A DNA stretch of 64,000 nt from Mycolicibacterium anyangense (GCF_010731855.1 NZ_AP022620.1:2542001-2606000); one strand, 5' to 3'; shown: positions 16,481 to 26,640, numbered from the stretch's first letter. Numbers and translations: made by a program. The notes: generated by a model not told the origin, from the sequence alone.

Positions 16481-16981
16481 GTGAGTACCCGCAGCCTGAT
16501 CGTCATGCGCCACGCCAAGTCGGACTATCCCAGCGGCGTCGCGGACCATCAGCGCCCGCTGGCGCCCCGCGGCATCCGGGAGGCCGGGCTGGCCGGGGAC
16601 TGGCTGCGCGACAACCTGCCGCCCATCGAGCAGGTGCTGTGCTCGTCGGCGACCAGGACGCGACAGACCCTCGAGCGCACCGGCGTCAACGCCCCGGTCG
16701 AGTTCTCCGACCGGCTTTACGGCGCCACTCCCGGCACCATGATCGAGGAGATCAACCAGGTGCTCGACGATGTCGCCACCCTGCTGGTCGTCGGCCACGA
16801 ACCGACGGTGTCCCAGGTCAGTCTGGGCCTGGCCGACCCGCAGGCTTCCGACCACGATGCCGCGGCACAGATCTCGATGAAGTTCCCCACCTCGGCCATC
16901 GCCGTACTGCGGGTACCGGTCAGCTGGTCAGCGCTGGAACTCAGCGGCGCCGGGCTGATCGCCTTTCACGTGCCCCGTTAG
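16481..16981 (+). CDS. Histidine phosphatase, SixA-like (Rv1276c-like)
   Basis: 166 residues with a GTG start. The catalytic RHG-type motif is LIVMRHAKSDYP, the second arginine is in CSSATRTRQT, and the second catalytic histidine is in LLVVGHEPTVSQ. This matches small branch-2 histidine phosphatases such as SixA, which act on phosphohistidine proteins or small phosphate esters; the real substrate is unknown. It is divergent from the Mre11-like gene and convergent with the LprC-like gene. Confidence 0.88.
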   Translation: MSTRSLIVMRHAKSDYPSGVADHQRPLAPRGIREAGLAGDWLRDNLPPIEQVLCSSATRTRQTLERTGVNAPVEFSDRLYGATPGTMIEEINQVLDDVATLLVVGHEPTVSQVSLGLADPQASDHDAAAQISMKFPTSAIAVLRVPVSWSALELSGAGLIAFHVPR

Positions 16982-17009
16982 TTGGTCTTCGCGCAAGCGC
17001 TCATCCCCG

Positions 17010-17567
17010 TTAGGAGTTGGTGGCCAGCGTCAGTTCCATCAGCTTGATCGCCTGACCACACGCGTCGATACCGGGGGCCTGCGGGTTGATCCACCACCCG
17101 ACCACGCCGGCGGCATCGCTGGCCACGCCGCAACCGCCGTTGGGGTCGTTGGTGCGCATCACGATGGACCGCACCCCGGCGATCGACCGGTTCTCCACCT
17201 GGTACTTGAGGAAGTCGGCGATCTTCTTCTCGTTGTCCAGGCTGCCCTGCTCGAACCAGAACCGGGTGATGTCCACCAGCCCGGCCGGGTTGGCGGCCTG
17301 CCAACGGCACACCGCGCCGACGAACGTGCTCTGGATGTCCAGCGGATCGGCCCCGACGGTCTTGGCGATGATGTCCTGGGTCAGGACTTCGCATTCCTTG
17401 AGCAGGTTCGGGTACTGCTGGGCGGAGTTGTCATTGCGATCCACCGTGCCCGAACCGGACTTGGCGGCGGTGCCGTCGACGGTACGCGCGCAGCCGGTGA
17501 CCGCGGCGAACACCGACAGGACCGCCACCGCGCCGACGAGCGGACGCCGCAACATCGCCGGGCTCAT
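17010..17567 (-). CDS. lprC: DUF3558 lipoprotein, LprC-like
   Basis: 185 residues. The lipoprotein signal peptide (RRPLVGAVAVLSVFAAVTGC) has the lipobox VTGC, giving a lipidated cysteine near residue 27. The mature part carries the DUF3558 pattern: LLKECEVLTQDIIAK, CRWQAANPAG and GGCGVASDAAGVVGWWIN. Its ATG overlaps the stop of the LprB-like gene (ATGA). The order SixA-like/LprC/LprB/ABC/ABC equals Rv1276c-Rv1272c, which supports the symbol. Cell-envelope location; function unknown. Confidence 0.82.
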   Translation of the reverse strand: MSPAMLRRPLVGAVAVLSVFAAVTGCARTVDGTAAKSGSGTVDRNDNSAQQYPNLLKECEVLTQDIIAKTVGADPLDIQSTFVGAVCRWQAANPAGLVDITRFWFEQGSLDNEKKIADFLKYQVENRSIAGVRSIVMRTNDPNGGCGVASDAAGVVGWWINPQAPGIDACGQAIKLMELTLATNS

Positions 17568-18118
17568 TTCGCGTTCACGATCGATTGCCGGGTCAGTTCC
17601 TTGGCGACGTCGCACGCCGGCGGGAAGGGCTTCTCGGCGAAGCTGACCGACCACTCGATGAAGTCGTCGTTGAACTGGATGCCGATCTCGCACAGGTTGT
17701 CCCCCAGCGTCGGATCAGTGCCGACCGCGATGAAACCGCTGTGGCCTTCGATATTGATGTCCTCGACGCTGGTGCGCGACAGCTCCTCGGTCTTGCGTTC
17801 CCGCCCGATCGGGCTGCCGCGGAACCAGGTGAAGGAGAAGTGCGGGCCCAGGATGCCGCCACCGGCCAGCCACTGGCAGCCGATCGAGTTCTTGGCGGTG
17901 TTCACCAGACCTGTCACCCGCGTCTGCTCGGCGATCGTCTGGTCGCTGATGCCGCCACACTCGGGGAACGTCGGGCCGTGCTTGGCGTTGGCCGGCGACG
18001 GCGTGTTGGGCGCCGCCGACGATTGCGGGGCCGGCCCACCGGAGTCCGACGAGCATCCGCTCACCACTGCTGCCGCGACGGCCAGTGCCGCCACGGCCAG
18101 TTTGCGCGCCGCTGTCAT
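17564..18118 (-). CDS. lprB: DUF3558 lipoprotein, LprB-like
   Basis: 184 residues from ATG 18118 (MTAARKLAVAALAVAAAVVS). The lipobox VSGC places the lipidated cysteine near residue 22, followed by a serine/proline-rich linker and the DUF3558 domain (FPECGGISDQTIAEQTRV, CQWLAGGGILGPHFSFTWFR). It is translationally coupled to the LprC-like gene and divergent from the ABC exporter pair; in M. tuberculosis lprB is likewise next to Rv1273c. It may assist the exporter, but that is inference. Confidence 0.82.
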   Translation of the reverse strand: MTAARKLAVAALAVAAAVVSGCSSDSGGPAPQSSAAPNTPSPANAKHGPTFPECGGISDQTIAEQTRVTGLVNTAKNSIGCQWLAGGGILGPHFSFTWFRGSPIGRERKTEELSRTSVEDINIEGHSGFIAVGTDPTLGDNLCEIGIQFNDDFIEWSVSFAEKPFPPACDVAKELTRQSIVNAK

Positions 18119-18272
18119 GCGCACCTGCTGCGAGTCACAGCATGCACTGTAGCGGGCAGCCCATCGACCAACCACCGACATGCCGCTTGACCAGCCGGTT
18201 TGTAGGTGACCCGCAGGTTGCCCCGCGACACGGTTCAGCGACCACGCAGTGGCGGTATGCGACAGTAACGGG

Positions 18273-20018
18273 ATGCTCCTGGCGCTGCTGAGACAGTACG
18301 TCCGGCCGTACCGGTGGCTGGTCGCAGCGGTGATGGTGCTGCAGGTCATCAGCACGCTGGCCTCGCTGTACCTGCCGACGATCAACGCCGCGATCATCGA
18401 CGACGGCGTCGCCAGGGGCGACACCGGCCTGATCACCCGGCTGGGTCTGCTGATGCTGGCGGTGACCGCGCTGCAGGGCGTGTGCGCCGTGGGCGCGGTG
18501 TATTTCGGTTCGCGCACCGGCATGGGGTTCGGCCGGGACCTGCGCTCGGCGATGTTCCACCACGTGACCACCTTCTCCGAGCGCGAGACCTCCCGATTCG
18601 GTGCACCCTCGCTGCTGACCAGGACCACCAACGACGTCCAGCAGATCCAAGTTCTGGTGCAGATGACGGCCACGGTGCTGGTGACCGCGCCGATCATGTG
18701 CGTCGGCGGCATCGTCATGGCGATTCACCAGGACGCGGGGTTGTCCTGGCTGCTGCTGGTGAGCGTGCCCGTGCTGGCCGTCTCGAACTACTGGGTGGTG
18801 TCGCACATGCTGCCGATCTTCCGCAGCATGCAGCGGCTGATCGACGGCATCAACCGGGTGATGCGCGAGCAGCTCTCGGGTATCCGGGTGATCCGCGCGT
18901 TCGCCCGCGAGGACTTCGAGCGCGAGCGGTTCGCGGTGGCCAATGCCGCGGTCTCCGACACCGCGCTGGCTGCCGGGCGCTGGCAGGCGTTGATGCTTCC
19001 GCTGACCACGCTGACCATCAACATCTCCAGTGTGGCGCTGATCTGGTTCGGTGGTCTGCGCATCGACGCCGGGCAGATGCAGGTGGGATCCCTGATCGCG
19101 TTCCTGTCCTACTTCATGCAGATCCTGATGGCCGTGCTGATGGCTACTCTGCTGTTGCTGATCCTGCCGCGGGCCTCGGTGTGCGCCGAGCGGATCACCG
19201 AGGTGCTGTCCACCCACACCGCCATCACCAGCCCGGCCGCACCGGCGCATCCGGTCGGCGGCATCCGCGGTGAGGTGAGCCTGCAGAACGCGACGTTCAG
19301 TTATCCCGGCGCCGAACGCCCTGTGCTGGAGGATATTTCGCTGACTGCACGAACCGGGACGACCACGGCGATCGTCGGCTGCACGGGCTCGGGCAAGTCG
19401 ACGCTGATCTCGCTGATCTGCCGGCTCTACGACGTGACCGGTGGCGCGGTGCACGTCGACGGGATCGACGTGCGCGACTACGACACCGAGGAATTGTGGT
19501 CGGCACTGGGGTTGGTGCCCCAGCGCGGCTACCTGTTCTCGGGAACGGTCGCCGAGAACCTGCGGTACGGGAAGTCCGACGCCACCGAGGAGGAGATGTG
19601 GGCGGCGCTGCGGGTGGCCGCGGCCGACGACTTCGTGGCCGCCCATCGTGACGGTCTCGGGATGCGGGTGGCCCAGGGCGGGATCAACTTCTCCGGTGGG
19701 CAGCGCCAGCGGCTGGCGATCGCGCGGGCGGTGATCCGCCGGCCCGCCATCTACCTGTTCGACGACGCCTTCTCCGCTCTCGACGTGCACACCGACGCGC
19801 GCGTACGCGCCGCGCTGCGGGAGGTGTCGGCCGGCTCGACGATCATCGTTGTCTCGCAACGGATCTCGACGGTGATGCAAGCCGACCACATCGTCGTCGT
19901 CGACGGTGGACGGGTGGTCGGGGCGGGCAGCCACGACACCCTGCTGGCGGACTGCCCGACGTATGCCGAGTTCGTCGACTCCCAATCGCTGGGTGCCGGA
20001 GTCGGAGGCATCGGGTGA
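18273..20018 (+). CDS. ABC exporter half-transporter, degenerate-site subunit (Rv1273c-like)
   Basis: 581 residues from ATG 18273 ([14 protein letters not shown]); an upstream in-frame GTG at 18249 is less likely. It has an N-terminal six-helix type IV exporter domain and a C-terminal nucleotide-binding domain. Walker A is [10 protein letters not shown], the signature is NFSGGQRQR, but Walker B is [12 protein letters not shown], with Asp in place of the catalytic Glu, and the switch position reads VVSQRIS, with Gln in place of His. These changes mark the non-hydrolytic site of a heterodimeric exporter. Its stop overlaps the GTG of the partner gene. Confidence 0.92.
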   Translation: MLLALLRQYVRPYRWLVAAVMVLQVISTLASLYLPTINAAIIDDGVARGDTGLITRLGLLMLAVTALQGVCAVGAVYFGSRTGMGFGRDLRSAMFHHVTTFSERETSRFGAPSLLTRTTNDVQQIQVLVQMTATVLVTAPIMCVGGIVMAIHQDAGLSWLLLVSVPVLAVSNYWVVSHMLPIFRSMQRLIDGINRVMREQLSGIRVIRAFAREDFERERFAVANAAVSDTALAAGRWQALMLPLTTLTINISSVALIWFGGLRIDAGQMQVGSLIAFLSYFMQILMAVLMATLLLLILPRASVCAERITEVLSTHTAITSPAAPAHPVGGIRGEVSLQNATFSYPGAERPVLEDISLTARTGTTTAIVGCTGSGKSTLISLICRLYDVTGGAVHVDGIDVRDYDTEELWSALGLVPQRGYLFSGTVAENLRYGKSDATEEEMWAALRVAAADDFVAAHRDGLGMRVAQGGINFSGGQRQRLAIARAVIRRPAIYLFDDAFSALDVHTDARVRAALREVSAGSTIIVVSQRISTVMQADHIVVVDGGRVVGAGSHDTLLADCPTYAEFVDSQSLGAGVGGIG

Positions 20019-21922
20019 CCGGGGCCGGAATGCGCGGCGGCGGTATGCGCATGCTCAACCAGGATCCCCGCCAGGCCCGCTCCCGTGATTTCCGGGGTTC
20101 GGCGCTGCGCCTGCTGGCGCGGCTGACCCCGCAGCGCTGGCTCGCGGTGGCGGTACTGGTGCTGACGATGGCCGGGATCGGGCTCGGCGTCGCCGGCCCC
20201 CGCATCCTCGGACATGCCACCGACCTGTTGTTCAACGGCGTTATCGGCCACCAACTGCCCGCCGGCATCAGCAAGAACCAGGCCATCGCCGCGGCTCGGG
20301 CGCGCGGTGACAACACCTTCGCCGACCTGCTATCCGGGATGAACGTGGTGCCGGGCCGGGGCGTCGACTTCGACGCGGTCGGCCGCACCCTGCTGCTGGC
20401 CCTCGCGCTGTACCTACTTGCCGCACTGTTCGTCTGGGTCCAGGCTCGGCTGCTCAACGTGATCGTGCAACGCACGGTGCGGGCGCTGCGCGCCGACGTC
20501 GAAGCCAAGGTGCACCGGTTACCGTTGTCCTACTTCGACTCTCGGCAGCGCGGCGAGTTGCTCAGTCGGGTGACCAACGACGTGGACAACATCGCGTCTT
20601 CGGTATCGATGACCATCAGTCAGCTGCTCACCTCGGTGCTGACGGTCGTCGCCGTGCTGGCCATGATGCTGACGATCTCCCCGCTGCTGACGCTGATCAC
20701 GGTCATCACGGTTCCGTTGTCGCTGTGGGTGACCCGGGCGATCGCCCGGCGTTCGCAGAAGATGTTCATCTCCCAATGGACCAACACCGGCCGGCTCAAC
20801 GCCCATATCGAGGAGACCTACAGCGGTTTCACGGTGGTCAAGACCTTCGGGCATCGGGCCGCGGCGCAGGAGCGGTTCCGGGACTGCAACGACGACGTCT
20901 ACGACGCCAGCTTCGGCGCCCAGTTCTTCTCCGGTCTGGTCGCCCCGGCCACCACCTTCGTCGGCAACCTCAGCTATGTGGCCGTCGCCGTCGTCGGCGG
21001 CTACCAGGTGGCCACCGGGCAGATCACGCTGGGCAGCATCCAGGCGTTCATCCAGTACGTGCGCCAGTTCAACCAGCCGCTGACCCAGGTCGCCGGAATG
21101 TACAACACGCTGCAGTCCGGGGTGGCCAGCGCCGAGCGGGTGTTCGACTTCCTCGACGAACCGGAGGAATCACCGGACGCGCCGCAGACGTTGCCGCGCA
21201 GCGGCGGTGGCCGGGTCCAGTTCGAGAGCGTGTGGTTCGGCTACCGGGCGGACACTCCCGTGATCGAGGATCTCTCGCTGGTGGCCGAGCCCGGCAGCAC
21301 CGTGGCGATCGTCGGGCCCACCGGAGCGGGCAAGACCACTCTGGTGAACCTGCTGATGCGGTTCTACGACGTGGACTCCGGGCGGATCCTGCTCGACGGC
21401 GTCGATGTCCGGAACATCAGCCGCGAGTCGCTGCGCTCGCGGATCGGAATGGTGCTGCAGGACACCTGGTTGTTCGCCGGCACCATCGCCGAGAACATCG
21501 CCTACGGCAGGCCGGGGGCCTCCGAAGACGACGTGCTGGCAGCGGCCCGCGCGGCCTATGTTGACCGCTTCGTGCGGACGCTGCCCGACGGGTATCAGAC
21601 CCGGGTCAGCGACGACGGCTCCAACATCAGCGCGGGCGAGAAGCAGTTGATCACGATAGCTCGGGCATTCCTGGCCCGCCCGCAACTGCTGATCCTCGAC
21701 GAGGCGACCAGTTCGGTGGATACCAGGACCGAGCTGCTGGTGCAGCATGCGATGACCGAACTGCGCAGGGAGCGAACCAGTTTCATCATCGCTCATCGCC
21801 TCTCGACGATCCGCGATGCCGACGTCATCCTGGTGATGCAGGCCGGCCGGATCGTCGAAAAAGGCACCCACGCCGAGCTGTTGGCCCGGCGGGGCGCCTA
21901 CTTCGCGATGACGCAGGTCTAG
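20015..21922 (+). CDS. ABC exporter half-transporter, catalytic subunit (Rv1272c-like)
   Basis: 635 residues, GTG start overlapping the previous stop (GTGA). It has an exporter membrane domain, then Walker [11 protein letters not shown], Walker [13 protein letters not shown] with intact Glu, and switch histidine [10 protein letters not shown]. Its signature is degenerate (NISAGEKQL instead of LSGGQ). Together with the preceding subunit this gives one canonical ATP site (Walker A/B and His from here, SGGQ from the partner) and one degenerate site. The M. tuberculosis homologues Rv1273c/Rv1272c are annotated as drug or lipid transporters; the cargo here is unknown. Confidence 0.92.
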   Translation: MTGAGMRGGGMRMLNQDPRQARSRDFRGSALRLLARLTPQRWLAVAVLVLTMAGIGLGVAGPRILGHATDLLFNGVIGHQLPAGISKNQAIAAARARGDNTFADLLSGMNVVPGRGVDFDAVGRTLLLALALYLLAALFVWVQARLLNVIVQRTVRALRADVEAKVHRLPLSYFDSRQRGELLSRVTNDVDNIASSVSMTISQLLTSVLTVVAVLAMMLTISPLLTLITVITVPLSLWVTRAIARRSQKMFISQWTNTGRLNAHIEETYSGFTVVKTFGHRAAAQERFRDCNDDVYDASFGAQFFSGLVAPATTFVGNLSYVAVAVVGGYQVATGQITLGSIQAFIQYVRQFNQPLTQVAGMYNTLQSGVASAERVFDFLDEPEESPDAPQTLPRSGGGRVQFESVWFGYRADTPVIEDLSLVAEPGSTVAIVGPTGAGKTTLVNLLMRFYDVDSGRILLDGVDVRNISRESLRSRIGMVLQDTWLFAGTIAENIAYGRPGASEDDVLAAARAAYVDRFVRTLPDGYQTRVSDDGSNISAGEKQLITIARAFLARPQLLILDEATSSVDTRTELLVQHAMTELRRERTSFIIAHRLSTIRDADVILVMQAGRIVEKGTHAELLARRGAYFAMTQV

Positions 21923-21931
21923 CCGGCCCCG

Positions 21932-23329
21932 CTAGCCGACGCCGTCGAGGATGTCGGTCTCGGTTCGGCCGATGCGGCCGACGACCTCGGGCCGGGTGCG
22001 CTTGACGTGACCGAACCACACCAGAGCGAGAGCCACCGTCGCCAGGAACAGGTACGGAATCACGTTGAGAGGGAAGGCCGGAACCGGGTAGACGTTGGCG
22101 AAGAAGGTGTAGGCCATCGCCACCACCGCCACGACCGCTGCCGTCCACACCAGCCGGTTGGGGATGCCCGCACGCTTGGTGTAGGCCACGCAGGCGATGG
22201 CGACCAGGGCGTAGGCGACCATGTAGCCGTAGGTTCCGTAGGTGTCCACCCAGACCACGATGTTCATCGGCGCGACGCCCGCGACGAGCAGGACGATGTC
22301 CAGCGCGATGGCCAGCGGCCCGGCGATGAGCAGTACCCGGTGCGGGGTCAGGTGGTTCTCGTGGGTGCGGCCGAACCGCTCGGCGACCACGCCCTCCTTA
22401 CCCATCACGTAGACGATCCGGCCGACCACGTTCAACGGCGCCACCACAACCGCGAAGAACGACGCACCAACGCCGAACGTCAGGATGGGCGTGAACCACC
22501 CCGGCATGCCGATCTTGACGGCGATGTCCTGCAACGGACTTGCGCTGGCAGCCAGCCCGTCGTGCAGCAGCGCGATCTGGGTGTAGGCGGCGAAGACGTA
22601 GAGCACGCCGACGACGATCGCACTCCAGATGATGGCGCGGGGAATGGCGGTATACGGGTTGCGGGCTTCGCGGCCCAGGGCGTCAGCCGAGGAGAACCCG
22701 ACGAAGCCGAGGATGCCCAGCACCATCCCGACCGCCACGCCCTGCACGGGAACCCCGGTGAGCGAGAACTGCGCGGGATCCCACGCCGCCGGACCGGCCC
22801 ACACCAGGGCGAGCACCAGCAGGATGGTGATGATCGTGACCGAGATCAGCTCCAGCACCAGGGAGACGCGCGCGGACAACCTGATTCCCCGAATGGTGAA
22901 CAACGTTGCCAAGCCGCCCAATACGATCGCCAGTGCGATGTGCCAACCGAGACCCTGAGCCGGCAGCCCGATCAACGTCAGGAAGTCACTGGCATAGGAC
23001 ACCGCACCGCCCAGTGAGCCGGCGGCGATCCCCCAGCATCCGATCAACAGCGACACCCCGGCCAGGTAGGCGCCGAATGGTCCCAGCCCCTTGACGACAT
23101 AGGTGTACAAGGATCCTGCCGAGGCGTTGCGCCGGGCGAAGACCACCACGCAATAGCCGACGGCCAAGATCACCACCGTGGCCAGCGCAAAGGACAGCAC
23201 GGTGCCGTTGCCGGCGCTGAGGTAGATCGCGGCGGCGGTGAAGGCGATGACCGCGCTCGGCGCGATGTTCGCGATCGCCTGGGCGGCCAGCTCAGGACCC
23301 GACATCACCCCCCCGGCGCAGCCCGGCAT
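21932..23329 (-). CDS. APC-superfamily amino acid permease, N terminus possibly frameshifted
   Basis: 465 residues as read, about 12 membrane helices. The first helix shows the APC substrate-site pattern (ELAAQAIANIAPSAVIAF) and later GFSSADALGREARNP and APLNVVGRIVYVMGKEG. The called start (MPGCAGGVMSGPEL) looks artificial. Another ATG at 23357 with a GGAGAG ribosome site reads MSNTTVTPTDAGLRRG and would join VMSGPELAAQ perfectly if the 7-G tract at 23308-23314 were 6 G. It is convergent with the ABC pair. The divided start could be a sequencing error, a real mutation or a phase-variable tract. Confidence 0.85.
   Translation of the reverse strand: MPGCAGGVMSGPELAAQAIANIAPSAVIAFTAAAIYLSAGNGTVLSFALATVVILAVGYCVVVFARRNASAGSLYTYVVKGLGPFGAYLAGVSLLIGCWGIAAGSLGGAVSYASDFLTLIGLPAQGLGWHIALAIVLGGLATLFTIRGIRLSARVSLVLELISVTIITILLVLALVWAGPAAWDPAQFSLTGVPVQGVAVGMVLGILGFVGFSSADALGREARNPYTAIPRAIIWSAIVVGVLYVFAAYTQIALLHDGLAASASPLQDIAVKIGMPGWFTPILTFGVGASFFAVVVAPLNVVGRIVYVMGKEGVVAERFGRTHENHLTPHRVLLIAGPLAIALDIVLLVAGVAPMNIVVWVDTYGTYGYMVAYALVAIACVAYTKRAGIPNRLVWTAAVVAVVAMAYTFFANVYPVPAFPLNVIPYLFLATVALALVWFGHVKRTRPEVVGRIGRTETDILDGVG
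23308..23314. other. Homopolymer C7/G7 tract at probable frameshift in APC permease
   Basis: Seven Cs on the plus strand (Gs in the gene). Removing one base fuses the well-initiated N-terminal frame (ATG 23357) to the permease frame as ...LRRG-VMSGPEL..., the N terminus expected for this family. Confidence 0.6.
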
Positions 23330-23388
23330 CGGTCGGTGTCACGGTGGTGTTGGACATGACTCTCCAAAGATGTTCTGGTTCAGGGCTT

Positions 23389-24486
23389 TCAGGGAATCAG
23401 CAGGGTTCTCAGCGCTTCACCGGACTCCAAGTCGTCGAAGGCCTCGGCCGCCTCGGCCAGCGGACGCCGGGCCCAGATGAGCGGGTCGAGTTTGAGCTGA
23501 CCGTCCATGTAGCGGTCGACGAGTGCGGGGATGTCGATCGACGGCCGCACCGAACCGTAGTTGGACCCGAGGATGCGTTGGTCGGCTTCGGCCAGCACCA
23601 GCGGCTCGAACGAGGCGCGAGCGCCGGTCGGGGGCAGGCCGACGATCACCGCGGCGCCGCCCAGTCCGAGCATCCGGATGGCTTGCTCGGTGGTCGAGGT
23701 GTTACCGAAAGCGTCGAAGGCGTAATCGACACCGTCGGGAATCAAGGCGAGCAGTTGTTCGACGGCGTCCCCGCGGGAGGCGTCGATGCGGTCGGTCGCG
23801 CCGAACTGCATGGCGAGCTGGGTCTTGTCGGGCATGACGTCGATGGCGACGATCCGTTCGGCGCCGGCGAGCTTGGCACCTTGGACCACGTTGAGTCCCA
23901 CACCGCCACAACCGATCACCGCCACGGTGGCCCCCGGCTCCACCGCGGCGGTGTTCAGCACCGCACCGACCCCGGTCGCCACCGCGCACCCCACGACCGC
24001 GATGACGTCCAGCGGTGCGTCATCGCGAACTTTGACCGCACCGGAGGCCGGAACGACGACTTCTTCGGCGAACGACGAGACGCCGAGGTAGTGATGGACG
24101 GGCTCGCCGGCGCGGGACAGTCGCGAGGTGCCGTCGAAGAGAACACCTTTGGGCCCGACAACGGTGGCGGCCTTCTGGCAGCGCGCCTCATGCCCGGAGC
24201 GGCAATAGCGGCACTCGCCGCACGGCGGCACCCAGGACAGCACCACGTGGTCGCCGACGGCCAGCGAGGTGACGCCCTCCCCGAGTTCGACGACGACGCC
24301 CGATCCTTCGTGGCCCATTACCAGCGGTGCCGGTGCGTCCCACTCCCCGCGCTTGACGTGCAGATCGGAGTGGCAGACACCGGCAGCGGCAATCCGCACC
24401 CGAACTTCCCCGGCCTTGGGCCCGGCGAGTTCGACGTCGGTGTGCTCGACGGGGGTGTTCTGGTCTCGGAAGACGATGGCTTTCAC
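23389..24486 (-). CDS. Zinc-dependent alcohol dehydrogenase (MDR family)
   Basis: 365 residues from GTG 24486, with GAGGAA 6 nt upstream. Catalytic zinc ligands are seen in AGVCHSDLH and MGHEGSG; the structural zinc loop is PPCGECRYCRSGHEARC. The NAD-binding motif is VAVIGCGGVGLNVVQGAKL, followed by the acidic strand end IVAIDVMPDK. This places it with class III/aryl-alcohol-type medium-chain dehydrogenases. It lies just upstream of the APC permease on the same strand (32 nt from the putative 23357 start), so they may form an operon. The divergent PucR-type gene is a plausible regulator. Confidence 0.9.
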   Translation of the reverse strand: MKAIVFRDQNTPVEHTDVELAGPKAGEVRVRIAAAGVCHSDLHVKRGEWDAPAPLVMGHEGSGVVVELGEGVTSLAVGDHVVLSWVPPCGECRYCRSGHEARCQKAATVVGPKGVLFDGTSRLSRAGEPVHHYLGVSSFAEEVVVPASGAVKVRDDAPLDVIAVVGCAVATGVGAVLNTAAVEPGATVAVIGCGGVGLNVVQGAKLAGAERIVAIDVMPDKTQLAMQFGATDRIDASRGDAVEQLLALIPDGVDYAFDAFGNTSTTEQAIRMLGLGGAAVIVGLPPTGARASFEPLVLAEADQRILGSNYGSVRPSIDIPALVDRYMDGQLKLDPLIWARRPLAEAAEAFDDLESGEALRTLLIP

Positions 24487-24611
24487 AGCAGGTTCCTCAT
24501 CGCAGACGGCGTAGCTCGAACGCACCGAATGCTAGGGAGCCCGGCCCCGTCCCGTCACTGTGAAAATATGTGGTTTCCCGAGCAGGATTCACCGCTTTGT
24601 ACACTCAGCCG

Positions 24612-26066
24612 ATGGCCTATGACGTACGCGCCGTTGCGGCGTCACTGGACGCCGAGCTGTTCCTCGGCGGCGTCGACGCCGGTGTGCCGGTCAACGAGGC
24701 GATCCTGCTCGAGCAGTTGGTGGTGGGCAGTGCACCCGGTTTCGCCAGCGCCGTCGTCGGCTCCCCCGATGCCTTTGCCAACGCACTGGCCGACGAGGCG
24801 TTGTCAGCGCACCTGGCTACCTGCGTGGCGGTGGTCGCCGAGGCGCCCGCCAGTCCGGGGCTGACGGCGCGGCTGGCGACCGAACGCATCACCACCATCC
24901 ATGCGGGCGCGCACGCGGTCGAGGTCGCGCACCTGACCCTCGCCGCCCGGATCGCCACGGACCAGGCCGCCGAGGACCGGCGGGTGACGACCGGGACCAA
25001 GGTGCTGACCCAGGTCGCCCGCCGCGGCGGTGTGGTGGCCGTCGTCGCCGAGATGGCCCACCGAATCGACGGCTGGGCAGTACTTCTCGATGCGCGCGGA
25101 GAACTCATCACCACCGCGGGCGCCGGAAGTCTGCATGTGCGTGATGCGGTCGCGGTGGCGCTCCGCCGTCCGGTCCGGGTCCGGCATACCGGCTTGCAGG
25201 TCCATCCCGTCGGACAGGGCGAGGACATCAGCGCCTACCTGGTGATCGGCGCACGGGGGCCGACCAGCCGCAGCCGTGACCTGGCGTCGCAGGCGGCGGC
25301 ACTGTTGGATCTGCTGCTGCGAACCGCCGACATCCCAGCAACCGAGCGCCTCGGGCGGGAAGTGATGCTGACGACCTTGCTGCGCGGCGGACAGGAGGCC
25401 GCGGCGCTGCTGCGGCGCTGGGGCGTCCACGAGACATCGCTGACCGCGTTCGCGGTGGCATCGCGATCCCGGACGATCGATCCCGAATCGCTGGCCATCC
25501 GCTGGCTCGACGACCTCGGCGCGGCTCATGTGCTGGCTCCGCTGGACGGCCGGGTGCTCGGGTTCATCCGCGACGATCGGGCTCAGGATCTGGCGAACAT
25601 CGTCGAGCAGCTGAGCTCCGAGGGCAGGATGCCGCTTCGCCTCGGCCTGGGGTCGTCGGCCAAGACGCAGCTGCTGGCCCGCTCGGCCGCCGAGGCCAGG
25701 AAAGCCCTGGACGTCGCGGTCGTCGACGCCCGCCCGGTCGTCTGGTACCGGTCGCTGGCGACGGTGAGTTATGTGCTCGACCACCTGGACGACGGCTCCA
25801 CGGCGCGCATCGCCGCCGTGCTCGACCCCCTTCGCGACGAGGAGGGCCGGCACGGCGAGCTGTTGCGCACGCTCGAGATCTACCTGGCCGAGCACGGCGT
25901 CTGGGGGGCGACGGCCACCCGGTTGGGGGTGCACCGGCAAACCCTTGCCAGCCGCATCCGCCGGGTCGAGGAACTCACCGAACTGTCCATGGCGAACCCG
26001 GATGACCGCACGACGGCCTGGTTGGCGATCCGGGCGCTGCAGAACGCCGGGGCGTCCCCGGTCTAA
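24612..26066 (+). CDS. PucR/CdaR-type transcriptional regulator
   Basis: 484 residues from ATG 24612. The N-terminal about 110 residues resemble a PucR sensory domain. A central GAF/GGDEF-like region contains GWAVLLDARGELITTAGAG. The C-terminal PucR helix-turn-helix is clear: LLRTLEIYLAEHG, WGATATRLGVHRQTLASRIR, VEELTEL. Members regulate purine, amino-acid or polyamine use. It is divergent from the ADH/APC permease pair, which it probably controls. Confidence 0.85.
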   Translation: MAYDVRAVAASLDAELFLGGVDAGVPVNEAILLEQLVVGSAPGFASAVVGSPDAFANALADEALSAHLATCVAVVAEAPASPGLTARLATERITTIHAGAHAVEVAHLTLAARIATDQAAEDRRVTTGTKVLTQVARRGGVVAVVAEMAHRIDGWAVLLDARGELITTAGAGSLHVRDAVAVALRRPVRVRHTGLQVHPVGQGEDISAYLVIGARGPTSRSRDLASQAAALLDLLLRTADIPATERLGREVMLTTLLRGGQEAAALLRRWGVHETSLTAFAVASRSRTIDPESLAIRWLDDLGAAHVLAPLDGRVLGFIRDDRAQDLANIVEQLSSEGRMPLRLGLGSSAKTQLLARSAAEARKALDVAVVDARPVVWYRSLATVSYVLDHLDDGSTARIAAVLDPLRDEEGRHGELLRTLEIYLAEHGVWGATATRLGVHRQTLASRIRRVEELTELSMANPDDRTTAWLAIRALQNAGASPV

Positions 26067-26073
26067 AGCCGAT

Positions 26074-26640
26074 TCAGAGACCGGGGCCTTCGGCGCGCAG
26101 TTCGTCCACCTCTGCCATCGCGGCGCGCAGCTTGGCCAGCCACTCCTCGGCGTGCTCACCGACCAGGCGGACACTCCACGCCAGGGCATCGGAGCGCGAG
26201 CGGGCCACGCCCGCGTCGACGAGGGTGTCGAGGACCTGGCGTTCGGGCTGCTTGAGCCGGGTCATCACCGGTACCGCGATATGGGTGAACACGATTCGCT
26301 CGCCGCCGACCTCGACGCCCCAGGACACCTTGCGGCCGTACTTGTCCTGCGCCTCGTCGGCGATCCGCATCCGCTCGGAACGGGTGTCCTCGCGGAATCG
26401 GGACGCCCGGCCCGAAGCGCGGGCCTCGGATTCAGGACCGTCAGCGGGGTCGGGCAGCCGGCCGATGACGGTGATCTCTTCACGGTCGACGATGACGGAG
26501 GGGTCTCCGTCGAACCAGGTGTCGGGCAGCCGGCCGGCGAACCATTCACCTGCGTCGCCGGCGTCGGGCTGGTCGGCCTGCTGCCAGCCACCGGGTCGGC
26601 CGGGACGGCCAGAACGGGGATGTGCGTGTTGATGCTTCAT
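26074..26640 (-). CDS. Conserved actinobacterial hypothetical protein
   Basis: 188 residues, soluble. The N terminus is disordered and His/Gly/Pro-rich (MKHQHAHPRSGRPGRPGG). The middle has FAGRLPDTWFDGDPSVIVDR and EITVIGRLPDP, strand-like segments, and the C terminus is helical (RSRSDALAWSVRLVGEHAEE) and recalls small regulatory proteins with a SRS-x-AL-W helix. I do not recognise a named family. It converges with the PucR gene, 7 nt apart. Confidence 0.7.
   Translation of the reverse strand: MKHQHAHPRSGRPGRPGGWQQADQPDAGDAGEWFAGRLPDTWFDGDPSVIVDREEITVIGRLPDPADGPESEARASGRASRFREDTRSERMRIADEAQDKYGRKVSWGVEVGGERIVFTHIAVPVMTRLKQPERQVLDTLVDAGVARSRSDALAWSVRLVGEHAEEWLAKLRAAMAEVDELRAEGPGL

Noticed and set aside
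14000..16855. Long open frames opposite the Rad50/Mre11 genes and a 488-residue frame at 15389-16855
   Set aside because: Translations are Arg/Gly/Pro-rich shadows of high-GC genes without domains; the Mre11-like gene on the same stretch explains the coding signal.
18135..19985. A 616-residue reverse-strand frame under the ABC exporter gene
   Set aside because: Composition is His/Gln/Arg-rich with no motif; the exporter frame has intact Walker and signature motifs.
21918..21934. CTAGC-N7-GCTAG hairpin between the ABC and permease genes as a terminator
   Set aside because: Only a 5-bp stem with a 7-nt loop and no U-tract; too weak to call.
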